DNA of 64,000 bases from Streptomyces sp. NBRC 110028 (lineage in GTDB: Bacteria > Actinomycetota > Actinomycetes > Streptomycetales > Streptomycetaceae): NCBI RefSeq assembly GCF_001417735.1, contig NZ_BBUZ01000029.1:186001-250000 (forward strand), written 5' to 3'. The notes beneath the pieces are model-generated. The model did not search any database and had not been told where the DNA came from. It saw nothing but the letters and a program-made list of their open reading frames with translations. Made by a program: the position numbers and the translations under genes. The stretch's first letter is position 1, and each line of letters opens with the position of its first letter. Of the stretch, positions 50,793 through 59,012 are shown piece after piece.

Positions 50793-52283
50793 TCAGATGG
50801 GGTAGTGGCGGGACCCCGACTGGATGGTGATCCAGCGCAACTCGGTGAACTCCTCCAGCGCGGCGCGGGAGCCGAATCGCCCCCAGCCGCTGGCTCCGAC
50901 ACCGCCGAAGGGCATCTGGGGCTCGTCGTGCACGGTGGCGCCATTGATGTGGCAGATGCCGGACTTGATCCGGCGGGCCACGTCGAGCGCCACAGCCGCG
51001 TCCTTGCCGAAGACCGCTGCGGAGAGCCCGTACTCGGTGTCATTGGCGACCGTGACGGCTTCGTCGGTGGAATCCACCTCGATGATCGAGACCACCGGTC
51101 CGAAGGACTCCTCGCGGTAGATGCGCATGTCCGAAGTGACACCGCGCAGCACGGTGGGCTCCACGAACAGGCCGTCGGCCGTGCCACCGGTCAGGACCTG
51201 TGCCCCCTTGGCACGTGCGTCCTCGATCAGCTCGATCACGTGGTCGCGGGCGCCTTCGTGGACCAGCGGACCGACTTGTGAGGTGGGGTCGCTCGGGGGG
51301 CCCACGACCAGCCCCGCGGCACGCTTGGTCAGGCGGGAGGAGAGCTCGTCGGCGACAGTTCTGTCGACGATGACGCGCTCGGTCGACATGCAGATCTCGC
51401 CCTGGTTCATGAAGGCACCGAAACCGGCTGCGGCGGCGGCCTCCTCCAGATCCGCGTCGGGAAGCACCAGGAACGGCGCCTTGCCGCCGAGTTCCAGGAC
51501 CACGCGGGTCAGGTGGCGACCGCCGAGTTCGCCGATGATACGGCCCACCCGGCTGGATCCGGTGAAGTTGACGCGCCTCACGGCGGGGTGGGCGATCAGA
51601 GCCTCGACGACGCCCGGACCGTCCGCGGGCGCGTTGCTGATGAGGTTGACGGCGCCGGCGGGCACACCGGCATCGTGGAGGACCTGGGCGATGGCGGCCT
51701 GGGTGAGCGGTGTCTGCTCGGAGGACTTCAGCACCACGGTGTTGCCCCACACCAGCGGCCACACGATGGCGCGTACGCCGAGGATCAGTGGTGCGTTCCA
51801 GGGCGCGATGCCGACGACGACGCCGACCGGCTGACGCACGCCGAGGGCGGTGAGACCGGGCACGTCCGACGGGATGACCTCCCCGACGGCGGAGTAGGCC
51901 TGGGCCGCCGCCTCGACGAGCATGCCCTTGGCGACCTGCACGTTGAAGCCGCACCAGGGCAGAGTGGCACCCATCTCGCGGCTCATCGTGGCGACGATCT
52001 CGTCGGTGCGTTCGCCGAGCAGGACGGCCGCACGCTCCAGAACCGACCGTCGTGCGGCCGGGGGAAGGCTCGACCACTCCGGGAGGGCGGCCGCCGCCGC
52101 GTCCACCGCGAGGTTGACGTCCTCGACGGAGGCTGCCGCGACCCGCGCGATCGGTTCACCGGTCAGGGCCTCGGCCGTCTCGAAGTAGCGGCTGTCCTTG
52201 GCCGCGACGTGCTCGCCCGCGATGAGGAGGTCACTGGTCCGGACCGCGCCGGACGTGGGTGCCTCGATCTCAGTGGTTGACAT
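50793..52283 (-). CDS. NAD-dependent aromatic aldehyde dehydrogenase
   Basis: A 496-residue aldehyde dehydrogenase of the vanillin/salicylaldehyde/benzaldehyde group. The catalytic Cys298 is in NQGEICMST, Glu264 in LELGGKAPF, and the cofactor motif is GIAPWNAPLILG (Asn163). ATG 52283 follows AGGTAGGG. In the operon with the Rieske oxygenase and hydroxyquinol genes it would oxidise an aromatic aldehyde, such as one released by the benzaldehyde-lyase-like enzyme, to the acid. Confidence 0.9.
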   Translation of the reverse strand: MSTTEIEAPTSGAVRTSDLLIAGEHVAAKDSRYFETAEALTGEPIARVAAASVEDVNLAVDAAAAALPEWSSLPPAARRSVLERAAVLLGERTDEIVATMSREMGATLPWCGFNVQVAKGMLVEAAAQAYSAVGEVIPSDVPGLTALGVRQPVGVVVGIAPWNAPLILGVRAIVWPLVWGNTVVLKSSEQTPLTQAAIAQVLHDAGVPAGAVNLISNAPADGPGVVEALIAHPAVRRVNFTGSSRVGRIIGELGGRHLTRVVLELGGKAPFLVLPDADLEEAAAAAGFGAFMNQGEICMSTERVIVDRTVADELSSRLTKRAAGLVVGPPSDPTSQVGPLVHEGARDHVIELIEDARAKGAQVLTGGTADGLFVEPTVLRGVTSDMRIYREESFGPVVSIIEVDSTDEAVTVANDTEYGLSAAVFGKDAAVALDVARRIKSGICHINGATVHDEPQMPFGGVGASGWGRFGSRAALEEFTELRWITIQSGSRHYPI

Positions 52284-52419
52284 GCGTTGCCCTACCTTCA
52301 CGACAGCGGCGATCGCCGCCCGAACCATGTACGGGGAACTCTCCGTGGCCGGTGTCGCGCACTGAACCCTCTTGTTCATTCATCGGACAGCAGCCTTCAG
52401 CGGTTGGCGTTTCCGGGAG

Positions 52420-52827
52420 TCAGACCGGCGGCATGCGCTTGGCCTGGTGCATGTGCGCCAGACGCCAGCCCTCCGCGGTCTCCTCCCAGACTCGTGTCAC
52501 CGCCTCTTGCACCGGGAACGGCGGGAGGTTCTCGTCGAAGACGATGTGCATCTCCTGGAGGCACGTGGTGATCGCGGTGTTGCCGCGCACCGTGATGCTG
52601 AGGTCTTCCGCCTTGGCGAACACCATGCGGCGGCGGGTCCAGGTGAAATGGACGAAGGTCTCCCGGTCGTCGATCTTCCCGACCGGGCCGTGGACGGCCC
52701 GGCTGTCCTCGAGCATGAGGGAGGTCATCGCGTCTTCGCCCTGGGTGAGAGCCACGAGCCATGCGGCCTCTGCCTGCTCGATCGCCTGGACGGTCGACGT
52801 GGTTGTGGTGGGCGAGGGGGTCGTCAT
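52420..52827 (-). CDS. NTF2-fold (SnoaL/DUF4440-like) protein, paralogue of the gene at 30.1 kb
   Basis: A 135-residue protein with the same sequence blocks as the gene at 30142-30561 (AEAAWLVALTQGED, VHGPVGKI, TCLQEMHI, VTRVWEETAEGWRLAHMHQ). Its ATG at 52827 overlaps the stop of the upstream reductase gene (ATGA), so the two are translationally coupled. Function unknown; the strict coupling to the Rieske reductase suggests a role in the same reaction or on its product. Confidence 0.83.
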   Translation of the reverse strand: MTTPSPTTTTSTVQAIEQAEAAWLVALTQGEDAMTSLMLEDSRAVHGPVGKIDDRETFVHFTWTRRRMVFAKAEDLSITVRGNTAITTCLQEMHIVFDENLPPFPVQEAVTRVWEETAEGWRLAHMHQAKRMPPV

Positions 52828-53786
52828 AGGTCCAGCTCCAGGATCGATGAGTGTGCTCGTGACGAGCATGTGGTGAACATGCCTTCGGCGCGTTCACGGT
52901 CGGTCAGGATGTCGTCGCGGTGGTCGGGCTCTCCGGCCAGGACGCGCACGATGCACTCGCCGCAGATCCCCTGTTGGCACGAGTAGGGGGCGTCGATGCC
53001 GCCCGCGAGCAGGGCGTCGAGGACGCTCTCGCCCTCCTTGACCTCGTACTCGCCGCCGGTCCTGGCGAGCCGCACGGTGAAGGTCCCGTCGTCCATGTGC
53101 GCGTCGGCGTTCTCCACGGGTGCGAAGCGCTCCTTGTGGATCGCTTCGGCAGGCCATCCCGCTCCGTGTGCCGAGGAGATCACGAAGTCCATGAAGCCGC
53201 CGGGGCCGCAGACGTAGATCGCCGTCTCGGGGTCCGGCGGGCCGATGTCGGCGGCGATGCCGAAGCGCTGGTCGTCCGGGCCGTCGTCGAAGTGGAGCTG
53301 AACGCGGGGGTTGTGCTCCAGTTCGTCGACGAACGCGGATTCCGCCCGGCTCCGGGCGCAGTAGTGCAATTCGTACTGCGCGCCCCTGGCTTCGAGCGCG
53401 TGCGCCATGGCCAGCAGGGGAGTGATGCCGATACCGCCGGCCACCAGCAGATGGCGACGTGCCCGGTCCGAGACTCCGAACCTGTTCCGCGGATGGGAGA
53501 TCCGCAGCCTGTCGCCCTCGCGGAGTTGGTGCATCCCCAGCGAGCCGCCGCGCGACGCCGTCTCGGCCAGCACCGCCAGCCGGTATCGGGTGCGGTCTTG
53601 CGGAGGCCCGCACAGGGAGTACTGGCGGACCAGCCCGGCGGCACTGTCCACGAGTACGTCGACATGGGCGCCGGCGGCGAACTCCGGGAGCTCGGCGTCG
53701 CCGTGACCGACCAGGTCGAGCACCACGATCCGGGCGGTCGCGTCGCGCCGGCCGACCACGATGGTGTCGAGCCACTCGTTGCTCAT
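52824..53786 (-). CDS. Rieske-oxygenase reductase: FMN/NAD reductase with C-terminal [2Fe-2S] ferredoxin
   Basis: Electron-transfer partner of the Rieske oxygenase. The 320-residue protein has an FNR-type flavin domain (RQYSLCG, GGSLGMH), an NAD-binding domain (VAGGIGITPLL) and a plant-type ferredoxin whose cysteines are at 270, 275, 278 and 307 (CQQGICGEC). This order, flavin domain first and ferredoxin last, is that of phthalate dioxygenase reductase and vanillate demethylase reductase (VanB). ATG 53786 follows AGGA. It lies 10 bases after the oxygenase gene. Confidence 0.93.
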   Translation of the reverse strand: MSNEWLDTIVVGRRDATARIVVLDLVGHGDAELPEFAAGAHVDVLVDSAAGLVRQYSLCGPPQDRTRYRLAVLAETASRGGSLGMHQLREGDRLRISHPRNRFGVSDRARRHLLVAGGIGITPLLAMAHALEARGAQYELHYCARSRAESAFVDELEHNPRVQLHFDDGPDDQRFGIAADIGPPDPETAIYVCGPGGFMDFVISSAHGAGWPAEAIHKERFAPVENADAHMDDGTFTVRLARTGGEYEVKEGESVLDALLAGGIDAPYSCQQGICGECIVRVLAGEPDHRDDILTDRERAEGMFTTCSSRAHSSILELDL

Positions 53787-53796
53787 TTTTTCCTGC

Positions 53797-55095
53797 TCAG
53801 CTTCCAACGGTGGTGGTGGCGGTGGTGGCGTTGTCGCTCGGCGGGCGCTTGCCGATGGTGAAGAGGCCGGACTGGGTGTGGTGGACCTCTGACGCGTCGC
53901 GGACGATGTTGATCGGATCGCGCCCGGCCTCGACGTCGTCGGCCATCGCGAGAAGCATGCGGCGCAGCATGACGACGCCGCGGTCCCCGGTGGCCAGGGT
54001 CTCCTCGGAGTCCAGGGTGATCGCTCCCTGTGATTCCTGGGCCTCCGTGTCACCGGGGAACCGGTGGCGTTCCTCGTCGGTCAGCTCGTGGTTCTGCTTG
54101 CCGTTCTGCGTGATGCCGGTCACGAAGCGGACCATGCGCTCGGGATCGTTCGAGCGGATGGAGAAGAAGAGCCGGTGGCTGGTGTCGTCGGAGGGCACGA
54201 CCCACAGCAACTGATCCGGCCGTCCGTCGGGGGTCACCTTCACGAAGTCCGGCAGGCCGAAGACGTTGGGAAGCTGTTGCTCGACCGCGAAGCCGTACTC
54301 GGTGACCTCGCCGTCCTCGCCCTCGACCTCGAAACGCTGGGTGTACTTCACGCCGTGGTCGGTGCGCTCGTACGTCAGGCGCTCGGCGATGGTGGCCGGA
54401 TCGAAGAAGTTCTCGGGATAGCCGAAGGTGCCGGTGCCCAGCATCTGGTACCCGCTGTGCGTGGAGTGGAGCCAGGTGACGTGCGTCGGGTCGGCGGAGT
54501 TCTCGTAGATGTTGAGCCAGCTGAAGTCCGCCGGCATACCGAGGACCGCGGCGTGGGGGACCGGCCAGCTGGCGAAGTACTTCTCGTCCTCCGCGGGGTT
54601 CTCCAGCGCGTCGTAGCGGGGGAGTTCGGGCTTGAGCTCCGGCGGGCCCATGTAGACGAAGAGCAGGCCGTAGCGCTCCGCGACCGGGTACCACGGCTGA
54701 CGGGCGGCGTCGCGCCTGCGCCCGAGGCCCGGTTCGCAGGCCTGCTCTATGCAGCGGCCCTGCACGTCGAACTTCCAGCCGTGGTAACAGCAGCGGATGC
54801 CGTCGTCCTCGACACGGCCGAAGTAGAGGCTGGCGCCGCGGTGGGTGCAGCGCTCGATCACGACACCGGGCTTGCCCTGCCCGTCCCGGAACACGACCAG
54901 GTCCTCGCCCAGCACGCGGGTCTTTTGCGGCAGCGCCCCGGCGACGAGCGTTTCCGAGCTGGCGATCGGGTGCCAGTAGCGACGCAGCGCCTCGCCCATG
55001 GGCGTGCCGGGCCCGACCTCCCGCAAGCGGGCGTTGTACGAGGGCTTCGGGCGACCGTAGCCCGTGCCGGTGTCGGCCTCTGAAGTGGTGGTCAT
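53797..55095 (-). CDS. Rieske non-haem iron oxygenase alpha subunit (phthalate dioxygenase / aromatic O-demethylase type)
   Basis: A 432-residue terminal oxygenase. The Rieske [2Fe-2S] ligands are Cys83-x-His85 and Cys102-x2-His105 (CTHRGASLYFGRVEDDGIRCCYHGW region). The mononuclear iron ligands are His205 and His210, with the bridging Asp202 (ADPTHVTWLH). The N-terminal GPGTPMGEALRRYWHPIA is typical of the phthalate dioxygenase and LigX-like O-demethylase branch. ATG 55095 has GGAGG upstream. It heads a seven-gene operon on the - strand. Substrate not deducible; a methoxylated or carboxylated aromatic is likely. Confidence 0.92.
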   Translation of the reverse strand: MTTTSEADTGTGYGRPKPSYNARLREVGPGTPMGEALRRYWHPIASSETLVAGALPQKTRVLGEDLVVFRDGQGKPGVVIERCTHRGASLYFGRVEDDGIRCCYHGWKFDVQGRCIEQACEPGLGRRRDAARQPWYPVAERYGLLFVYMGPPELKPELPRYDALENPAEDEKYFASWPVPHAAVLGMPADFSWLNIYENSADPTHVTWLHSTHSGYQMLGTGTFGYPENFFDPATIAERLTYERTDHGVKYTQRFEVEGEDGEVTEYGFAVEQQLPNVFGLPDFVKVTPDGRPDQLLWVVPSDDTSHRLFFSIRSNDPERMVRFVTGITQNGKQNHELTDEERHRFPGDTEAQESQGAITLDSEETLATGDRGVVMLRRMLLAMADDVEAGRDPINIVRDASEVHHTQSGLFTIGKRPPSDNATTATTTVGS

Positions 55096-55446
55096 GGTCC
55101 TGCCTCCCGTGCGGCTCGGGCACACCGCCGGTGACACGTGCAGGGCTGTGGGATCGCCTGCGAGGGCACCGTCATGTGCGGCCCTTGAATAGGATTGTTA
55201 ATTCACATTCGCATTTTTTGGCGCGGTGCGTCAAGGGCCGCGTACATGGGCGCCCTTGACGAGGAGGGGAGTGGTTGCTCGACGGGTAGCCTCGACCACG
55301 AGTGATCGATCTTGTCGTCGCCCATGTGCGCCGCCCGCTCGTCGAGCTGCTGGCGCCGCCGTTCACGGCCCGGCGGCGCCAGGCGCGGAGACTGCCCGGA
55401 GCGGATGCCGGCGCTGTGGGCCTCCGCCTGCCTTTACGCTGGGGCG
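55096..55446. other. Divergent promoter region between the Rieske operon and the TetR gene
   Basis: A 351-base gap without a coding frame. It contains a low-GC patch (55185-55220) with the operator-like element described separately, and presumably both promoters. An inverted word pair GCGCC... is otherwise the only structure seen. Confidence 0.5.
55187..55210. promoter_or_regulatory. Operator-like element GAATAGGA-N8-TCACATTC upstream of the Rieske operon
   Basis: The right half TCACATTC (55203-55210) and the spacing of 8 bases are identical to the perfect palindrome at 56107-56130. The left half matches at 5 of 8 positions. It lies 92 bases from the oxygenase start codon. The shared motif on both sides of the TetR gene makes it a likely TetR binding site. 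Confidence 0.6.
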
Positions 55447-56088
55447 GTGAGTACCGAAGAGTCACTTGATCTGCCGCCGGCGCAGCAGGCGCGCAGCCGG
55501 CTGACCCAGCAGCGGATCCTGGAGGCAGGTACGACCCTCCTCGAAGAGGGCGGCACCGAGGCGCTCACTGTCGCGGCCGTCGCCGCTCGAGCGGGCGTCT
55601 CGGTGGGTAGCGTCTATCGGCGGTTCGGCGACAAGGACCGCCTGATCGCCGCTCTCCAGCACGACATGATCGATCAGTTTCGCGCTGACATCATCCGCCG
55701 CTTCGCTCCGCGGCGCGCGGATCCGACCGCGCTGGTCGCCTCGGCGGTCGCCGGACTCACCGAGACGTTCGAAGCGCACCAGTGCTTGATGCGCGTCTTC
55801 ATCACCGCGGGCACCGCCGATCCGGCAGTGGCGCGAGTTGGGTCCCAGGCCAGCGTTGACGCTGGCCATGTCTTCCGGCAGTTCCTGGAGCCGATCGAGT
55901 CGATGATTGACGCGCCGGAGCCGGAGCTGCGCCTGGATGTCGCCTATCGCCTGGTGTACGGGGCGTGCATGAACCGCGTGCTGCACGGCGAACAGTTCGA
56001 GTCCGACCGGCCGCTGACGTGGCGTCAACTCACCGACGAGCTCGTAAACGCTGCCTGCCTGTATCTCCTCGGTGTGCCGGCGGAGTAA
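55447..56088 (+). CDS. TetR-family regulator of the Rieske/hydroxyquinol operon
   Basis: A 213-residue TetR protein with HTH in SRLTQQRILEAGTTLLEEGGTEALTVAAVAARAGVSVGSVYRRFGDKDRLIAAL and a helical effector domain. GTG 55447 is the best start. It is divergent from the seven-gene Rieske operon and followed by the GlcG-like gene. A common operator motif lies in front of both neighbours (55187-55210 and 56107-56130), so it probably represses both. Confidence 0.9.
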   Translation: MSTEESLDLPPAQQARSRLTQQRILEAGTTLLEEGGTEALTVAAVAARAGVSVGSVYRRFGDKDRLIAALQHDMIDQFRADIIRRFAPRRADPTALVASAVAGLTETFEAHQCLMRVFITAGTADPAVARVGSQASVDAGHVFRQFLEPIESMIDAPEPELRLDVAYRLVYGACMNRVLHGEQFESDRPLTWRQLTDELVNAACLYLLGVPAE

Positions 56089-56106
56089 TCTCCCAGCCTC
56101 GGACGT

Positions 56107-56150
56107 GAATGTGAGGGGCGCTTCACATTCGGGCCCCGCGGCGGCATACT
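56107..56150 (+). promoter_or_regulatory. Palindrome GAATGTGA-N8-TCACATTC overlapping a promoter
   Basis: Perfect 8-bp arms at 56107-56114 and 56123-56130. The right arm overlaps a -35-like TTCACA (56122-56127) that is 17 bases from a -10-like CATACT (56145-56150) pointing at the GlcG-like gene at 56261. Binding here would block the promoter, as expected for a TetR repressor. Confidence 0.7.
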
Positions 56151-56260
56151 GAGCGGCTCCGGGCGCCCCCGGAATCAGTGATCGTCTGGGCGGGGGTGCC
56201 CTGAGGACACCGCAGAAGACGCTCGGTCGACGTTTCGGCCGTCAAGGAAGGAAGCTCATC

Positions 56261-56683
56261 ATGCGAGAGCCGCTCAGCTACGAGATCGCGCACGGCGCGG
56301 CACTTGCCGCTCTGGAGGCAGGAAGGTCCGAGGGGCACAAGGTGTGCGCTGCCGTGGTCAACCGGAGCGGCGTCACCAAGGTTCTCCTCAGCGATGACGG
56401 CGTCGGCCTTCTCGGCGTGGAGACCGCGCGACGCAAGGCCTACACCTCGGCCGTGAGCGGTGTCCCAACGGCTCGGTTCGCGACCTTCGCCGCGTCGCCC
56501 CAGATGCAGGTAGCGCCTCCCCACCTGGTCGACTCCAACCTTCTGCCGGTCGCCGGCGGCGTGCCGATCGTGACGGCCGACGGGGAGGTCATCGGCGCCA
56601 TCGGCGTGGGCGGGGCGGACGACACTACGGACGACCGCATCGCGCATCAGGCTCGTGATTCCGTCGCGAAGATCGTTGCGTAG
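56261..56683 (+). CDS. GlcG/HbpS-family haem-binding-like protein
   Basis: A 140-residue protein of the GlcG/HbpS (haem-degrading) fold: ALAALEAGRSEGHKVCAAVVNRSGV, TARRKAYTSAVSGVPTA and GGVPIVTADGEVIGAIGVGGA. HbpS in Streptomyces is an extracellular haem-binding protein, but this one has no signal peptide at ATG 56261. Other GlcG-like proteins occur in operons for glycolate, glycerol or aromatic-acid use with no clear role. ATG 56261 follows AAGGAAGG. Its promoter carries the TetR-type palindrome, which ties it to the Rieske operon. Confidence 0.85.
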   Translation: MREPLSYEIAHGAALAALEAGRSEGHKVCAAVVNRSGVTKVLLSDDGVGLLGVETARRKAYTSAVSGVPTARFATFAASPQMQVAPPHLVDSNLLPVAGGVPIVTADGEVIGAIGVGGADDTTDDRIAHQARDSVAKIVA

Positions 56684-56853
56684 ACCTTCCTCCTGGCCGG
56701 CCCTCTCGCGTGCATGGGGCGGAGGCATGCCGAGACGGTAGCGGGCGGGTGGCAGCCCGCAATGGGCAGAGGATGGGCGACGCGCGCATCACGCTGCGGG
56801 TGTCAGGAGGGTTGTTGCGCCATGGGGGGGGCTGACTTCAGGTGTCGTTGTCT

Positions 56854-57735
56854 TCAGAGTGCCGCCTGGATGATTTCCACGGTGCGCTCCAGGTGCGGCT
56901 CGGAGCGGTCGGCGCGGTGGGCGACGGCCAGCTCCACGCGCGCGTCGGCCCCGGTCAGCGGTAGGTAGGCGACGCCGCTGAGCGCCAACGCGGTAACGGG
57001 CTCGGGCACGACGGCGACGCCGAGGCCGCCGGCCACCAGCGTGACCAGCGTCGAGGTCTCGCCGACCTCGTGGCGGATGCGTGGCTCGACGCCGGCGTCG
57101 CGCAGGAGGCCCAGCACGACGTCGTACATCACCGACCGGCGGTCGGCGGAATGCACGATCAGGTCGGCACCGGCGAGGTCCGCGGCGCGCAGCCGTGACC
57201 GGCGGGCGAGGGGGTGGTCGACGGGTACGGCGACGACGAGCCGGTCCCGTCGCAGGGGGTGCACGGTGAGCGAGAGGCCGGCTGCCGGAGGGCGCAGCAG
57301 AGCGACATCGATCGCGCCGGTGCGCAGCGCCTCGGCCTGGTCGGGCGCGAGCATCTCGCCGCGGAAGGAGAAGTCGACGCCGGGAAGCTCTTCCGAAAGT
57401 CGCCGCGAGAGCGCGGGGAGGATGCTGTACGTCGCCGAGCCCACGCATCCGATCGCGAGGTGTCCCACCGAGCCGGCCGCGACGCGCCGTGCGTGGTGGG
57501 TGGCCTCGTCGACGTCGGCGAGGACCGCGCGCGCCCGTTCGAGGTAGGCCCGGCCGGCGTCGGTGAGGTCGACGCGGCGGGTGGTGCGGTGGAGCAACTC
57601 GACGCCCAGCTCGGCCTCCAGCTGGCGGATCTGCTGGGAGAGCGGCGGCTGGGCCATGTGGAGCCGCTCGGCGGCGCGACCGAAGTGGCGTTCCTCGGCC
57701 ACCGCCACGAAGTATCGCAAGTGACGCAGATCCAT
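56854..57735 (-). CDS. LysR-family regulator of the 3-oxoadipate genes
   Basis: A 293-residue LysR activator with the N-terminal HTH (LRYFVAVAEERHFGRAAERLHMAQPPLSQQIRQLEAELG) and effector domain. The PQPPLSQQIRQLE-type sequence is close to CatR/BenM/PcaQ-like LysR proteins of aromatic catabolism. ATG 57735 starts near a 22-bp imperfect palindrome shared with the divergent thiolase gene. A pathway intermediate (such as 3-oxoadipate or muconate-like acids) is a likely co-inducer. Confidence 0.9.
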   Translation of the reverse strand: MDLRHLRYFVAVAEERHFGRAAERLHMAQPPLSQQIRQLEAELGVELLHRTTRRVDLTDAGRAYLERARAVLADVDEATHHARRVAAGSVGHLAIGCVGSATYSILPALSRRLSEELPGVDFSFRGEMLAPDQAEALRTGAIDVALLRPPAAGLSLTVHPLRRDRLVVAVPVDHPLARRSRLRAADLAGADLIVHSADRRSVMYDVVLGLLRDAGVEPRIRHEVGETSTLVTLVAGGLGVAVVPEPVTALALSGVAYLPLTGADARVELAVAHRADRSEPHLERTVEIIQAAL

Positions 57736-57743
57736 ATGTCTTC

Positions 57744-57765
57744 CATATCAATCGGGATGGATATG
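57744..57765. promoter_or_regulatory. LysR-type operator CATATCAATC-GG-GATGGATATG
   Basis: A 22-base palindrome, 9 of 10 arm positions matching, between the divergent LysR and thiolase genes, 8 bases from the LysR start and 41 from the thiolase start. It fits the position of a LysR recognition site. Confidence 0.65.
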
Positions 57766-57806
57766 TGTACTTCAGAATATCGCGACCGGGGATTAGCGTC
57801 GCTGCC

Positions 57807-59012
57807 ATGAGTGCTTTCCTCTACGCCGCGACGCGGACGCCGTTCGGCCGCTTCAACGGCGCGCTGGCCGGCGTCCGCCCTGACGATCTCGCTGCTGCCG
57901 CGATCACCTCGACGCTTGCCGGGGCGCCAGGCCTCGACCACGCCGCGATCGACGACGTGGTGTGGGGCAACGCCAACGGAGCCGGCGAGGAGAACCGCAA
58001 CATCGGCCGCATGGCGGCACTGCTCGCCGGGCTTCCGGTGAGCGTGCCCGGCACCACGGTCAACCGGCTCTGCGGCTCGAGCCTCGATGCGGCGATGATG
58101 GCCGGCCGAATGATCGAGTCCGGCGATGCCGACGTGGTGCTGACCGGCGGCGTGGAGTCGATGACCCGCGCGCCGTGGGTGCTGCCCAAGCCGGCGAAAG
58201 CGTTCCCGGTCGGCGATATCACCGCGGTCTCCACCACGCTCGGCTGGCGGCTGGTCAACCCGCGGATGCCGAAGGAGTGGACCGCCAGCCTGGGTGAGGC
58301 CAACGAGCAGCTCCAGGAGCGTTTCGGGATATCCCGCGAGGAGCAGGACGAGTTCGCCGCCCGTTCCCACCAACTCGCCCACCAGGCATGGGAGTCGGGC
58401 TTCTGCGACGACCTGGTGGTGCCGGTCGAGGGCGTCGACCTGACCCGCGACGAGGGCATCCGAGCCGGATCCACGCCGGAGGCGCTGGCCGGTCTCAAGC
58501 CGGTCTTCCGCACACCGGAACAGGGCGGCACCATCACCGCGGGCAACGCCAGCCCGCTCAACGACGGCGCCTCCGCGGTGTTGTTGGGCAGCGAGAAGGC
58601 CGCGGCCACGATCGGCGCCGACCCGATCGCCCGCATCGTCGGGCGCGGTGTGATGGCACTGGAGCCGCAGGGATTCGGCTACGCCCCGGTCGAGGCCGCG
58701 AACCGTGCGCTGGCCCGGGCCGGGATCGGCTGGGACCAGGTAGGCGCGGTCGAGCTCAACGAGGCCTTCGCCGTACAGTCGCTCGCCTGTATCGAGGCGT
58801 GGAAGGTCGACCCTGGCATCGTCAACCAGAAGGGCGGCGCCATCGCGATCGGCCACCCGCTGGGCGCCTCGGGCGGACGCATCCTCGCCACGCTGGCCAA
58901 GGTGCTGCGCGAGACGAGGCAGCGCTACGGCGTGGCCGCGATCTGCATCGGGGTCGGTCAGGGGCTGGCCGTCGTACTCGAGAATTGCGACGTTACGGGG
59001 GCGGCCCAGTGA
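57807..59012 (+). CDS. pcaF: 3-oxoadipyl-CoA thiolase
   Basis: Thiolytic cleavage of 3-oxoadipyl-CoA to succinyl-CoA and acetyl-CoA. The 401-residue thiolase has its nucleophile Cys89 in VNRLCGSS, His350 in GHPLGASG and Cys380 in CIGVGQG. The segment NRNIGRMAALLAGLPVSVPGTTVN is typical of PcaF. ATG 57807 has no clear ribosome site and a -10-like GATTAG just upstream, so leaderless translation is possible. The CoA-transferase A gene overlaps its stop (GTGA), so the three genes form one operon. Acetoacetyl-CoA thiolase is the alternative, less likely given the neighbours. Confidence 0.92.
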   Translation: MSAFLYAATRTPFGRFNGALAGVRPDDLAAAAITSTLAGAPGLDHAAIDDVVWGNANGAGEENRNIGRMAALLAGLPVSVPGTTVNRLCGSSLDAAMMAGRMIESGDADVVLTGGVESMTRAPWVLPKPAKAFPVGDITAVSTTLGWRLVNPRMPKEWTASLGEANEQLQERFGISREEQDEFAARSHQLAHQAWESGFCDDLVVPVEGVDLTRDEGIRAGSTPEALAGLKPVFRTPEQGGTITAGNASPLNDGASAVLLGSEKAAATIGADPIARIVGRGVMALEPQGFGYAPVEAANRALARAGIGWDQVGAVELNEAFAVQSLACIEAWKVDPGIVNQKGGAIAIGHPLGASGGRILATLAKVLRETRQRYGVAAICIGVGQGLAVVLENCDVTGAAQ

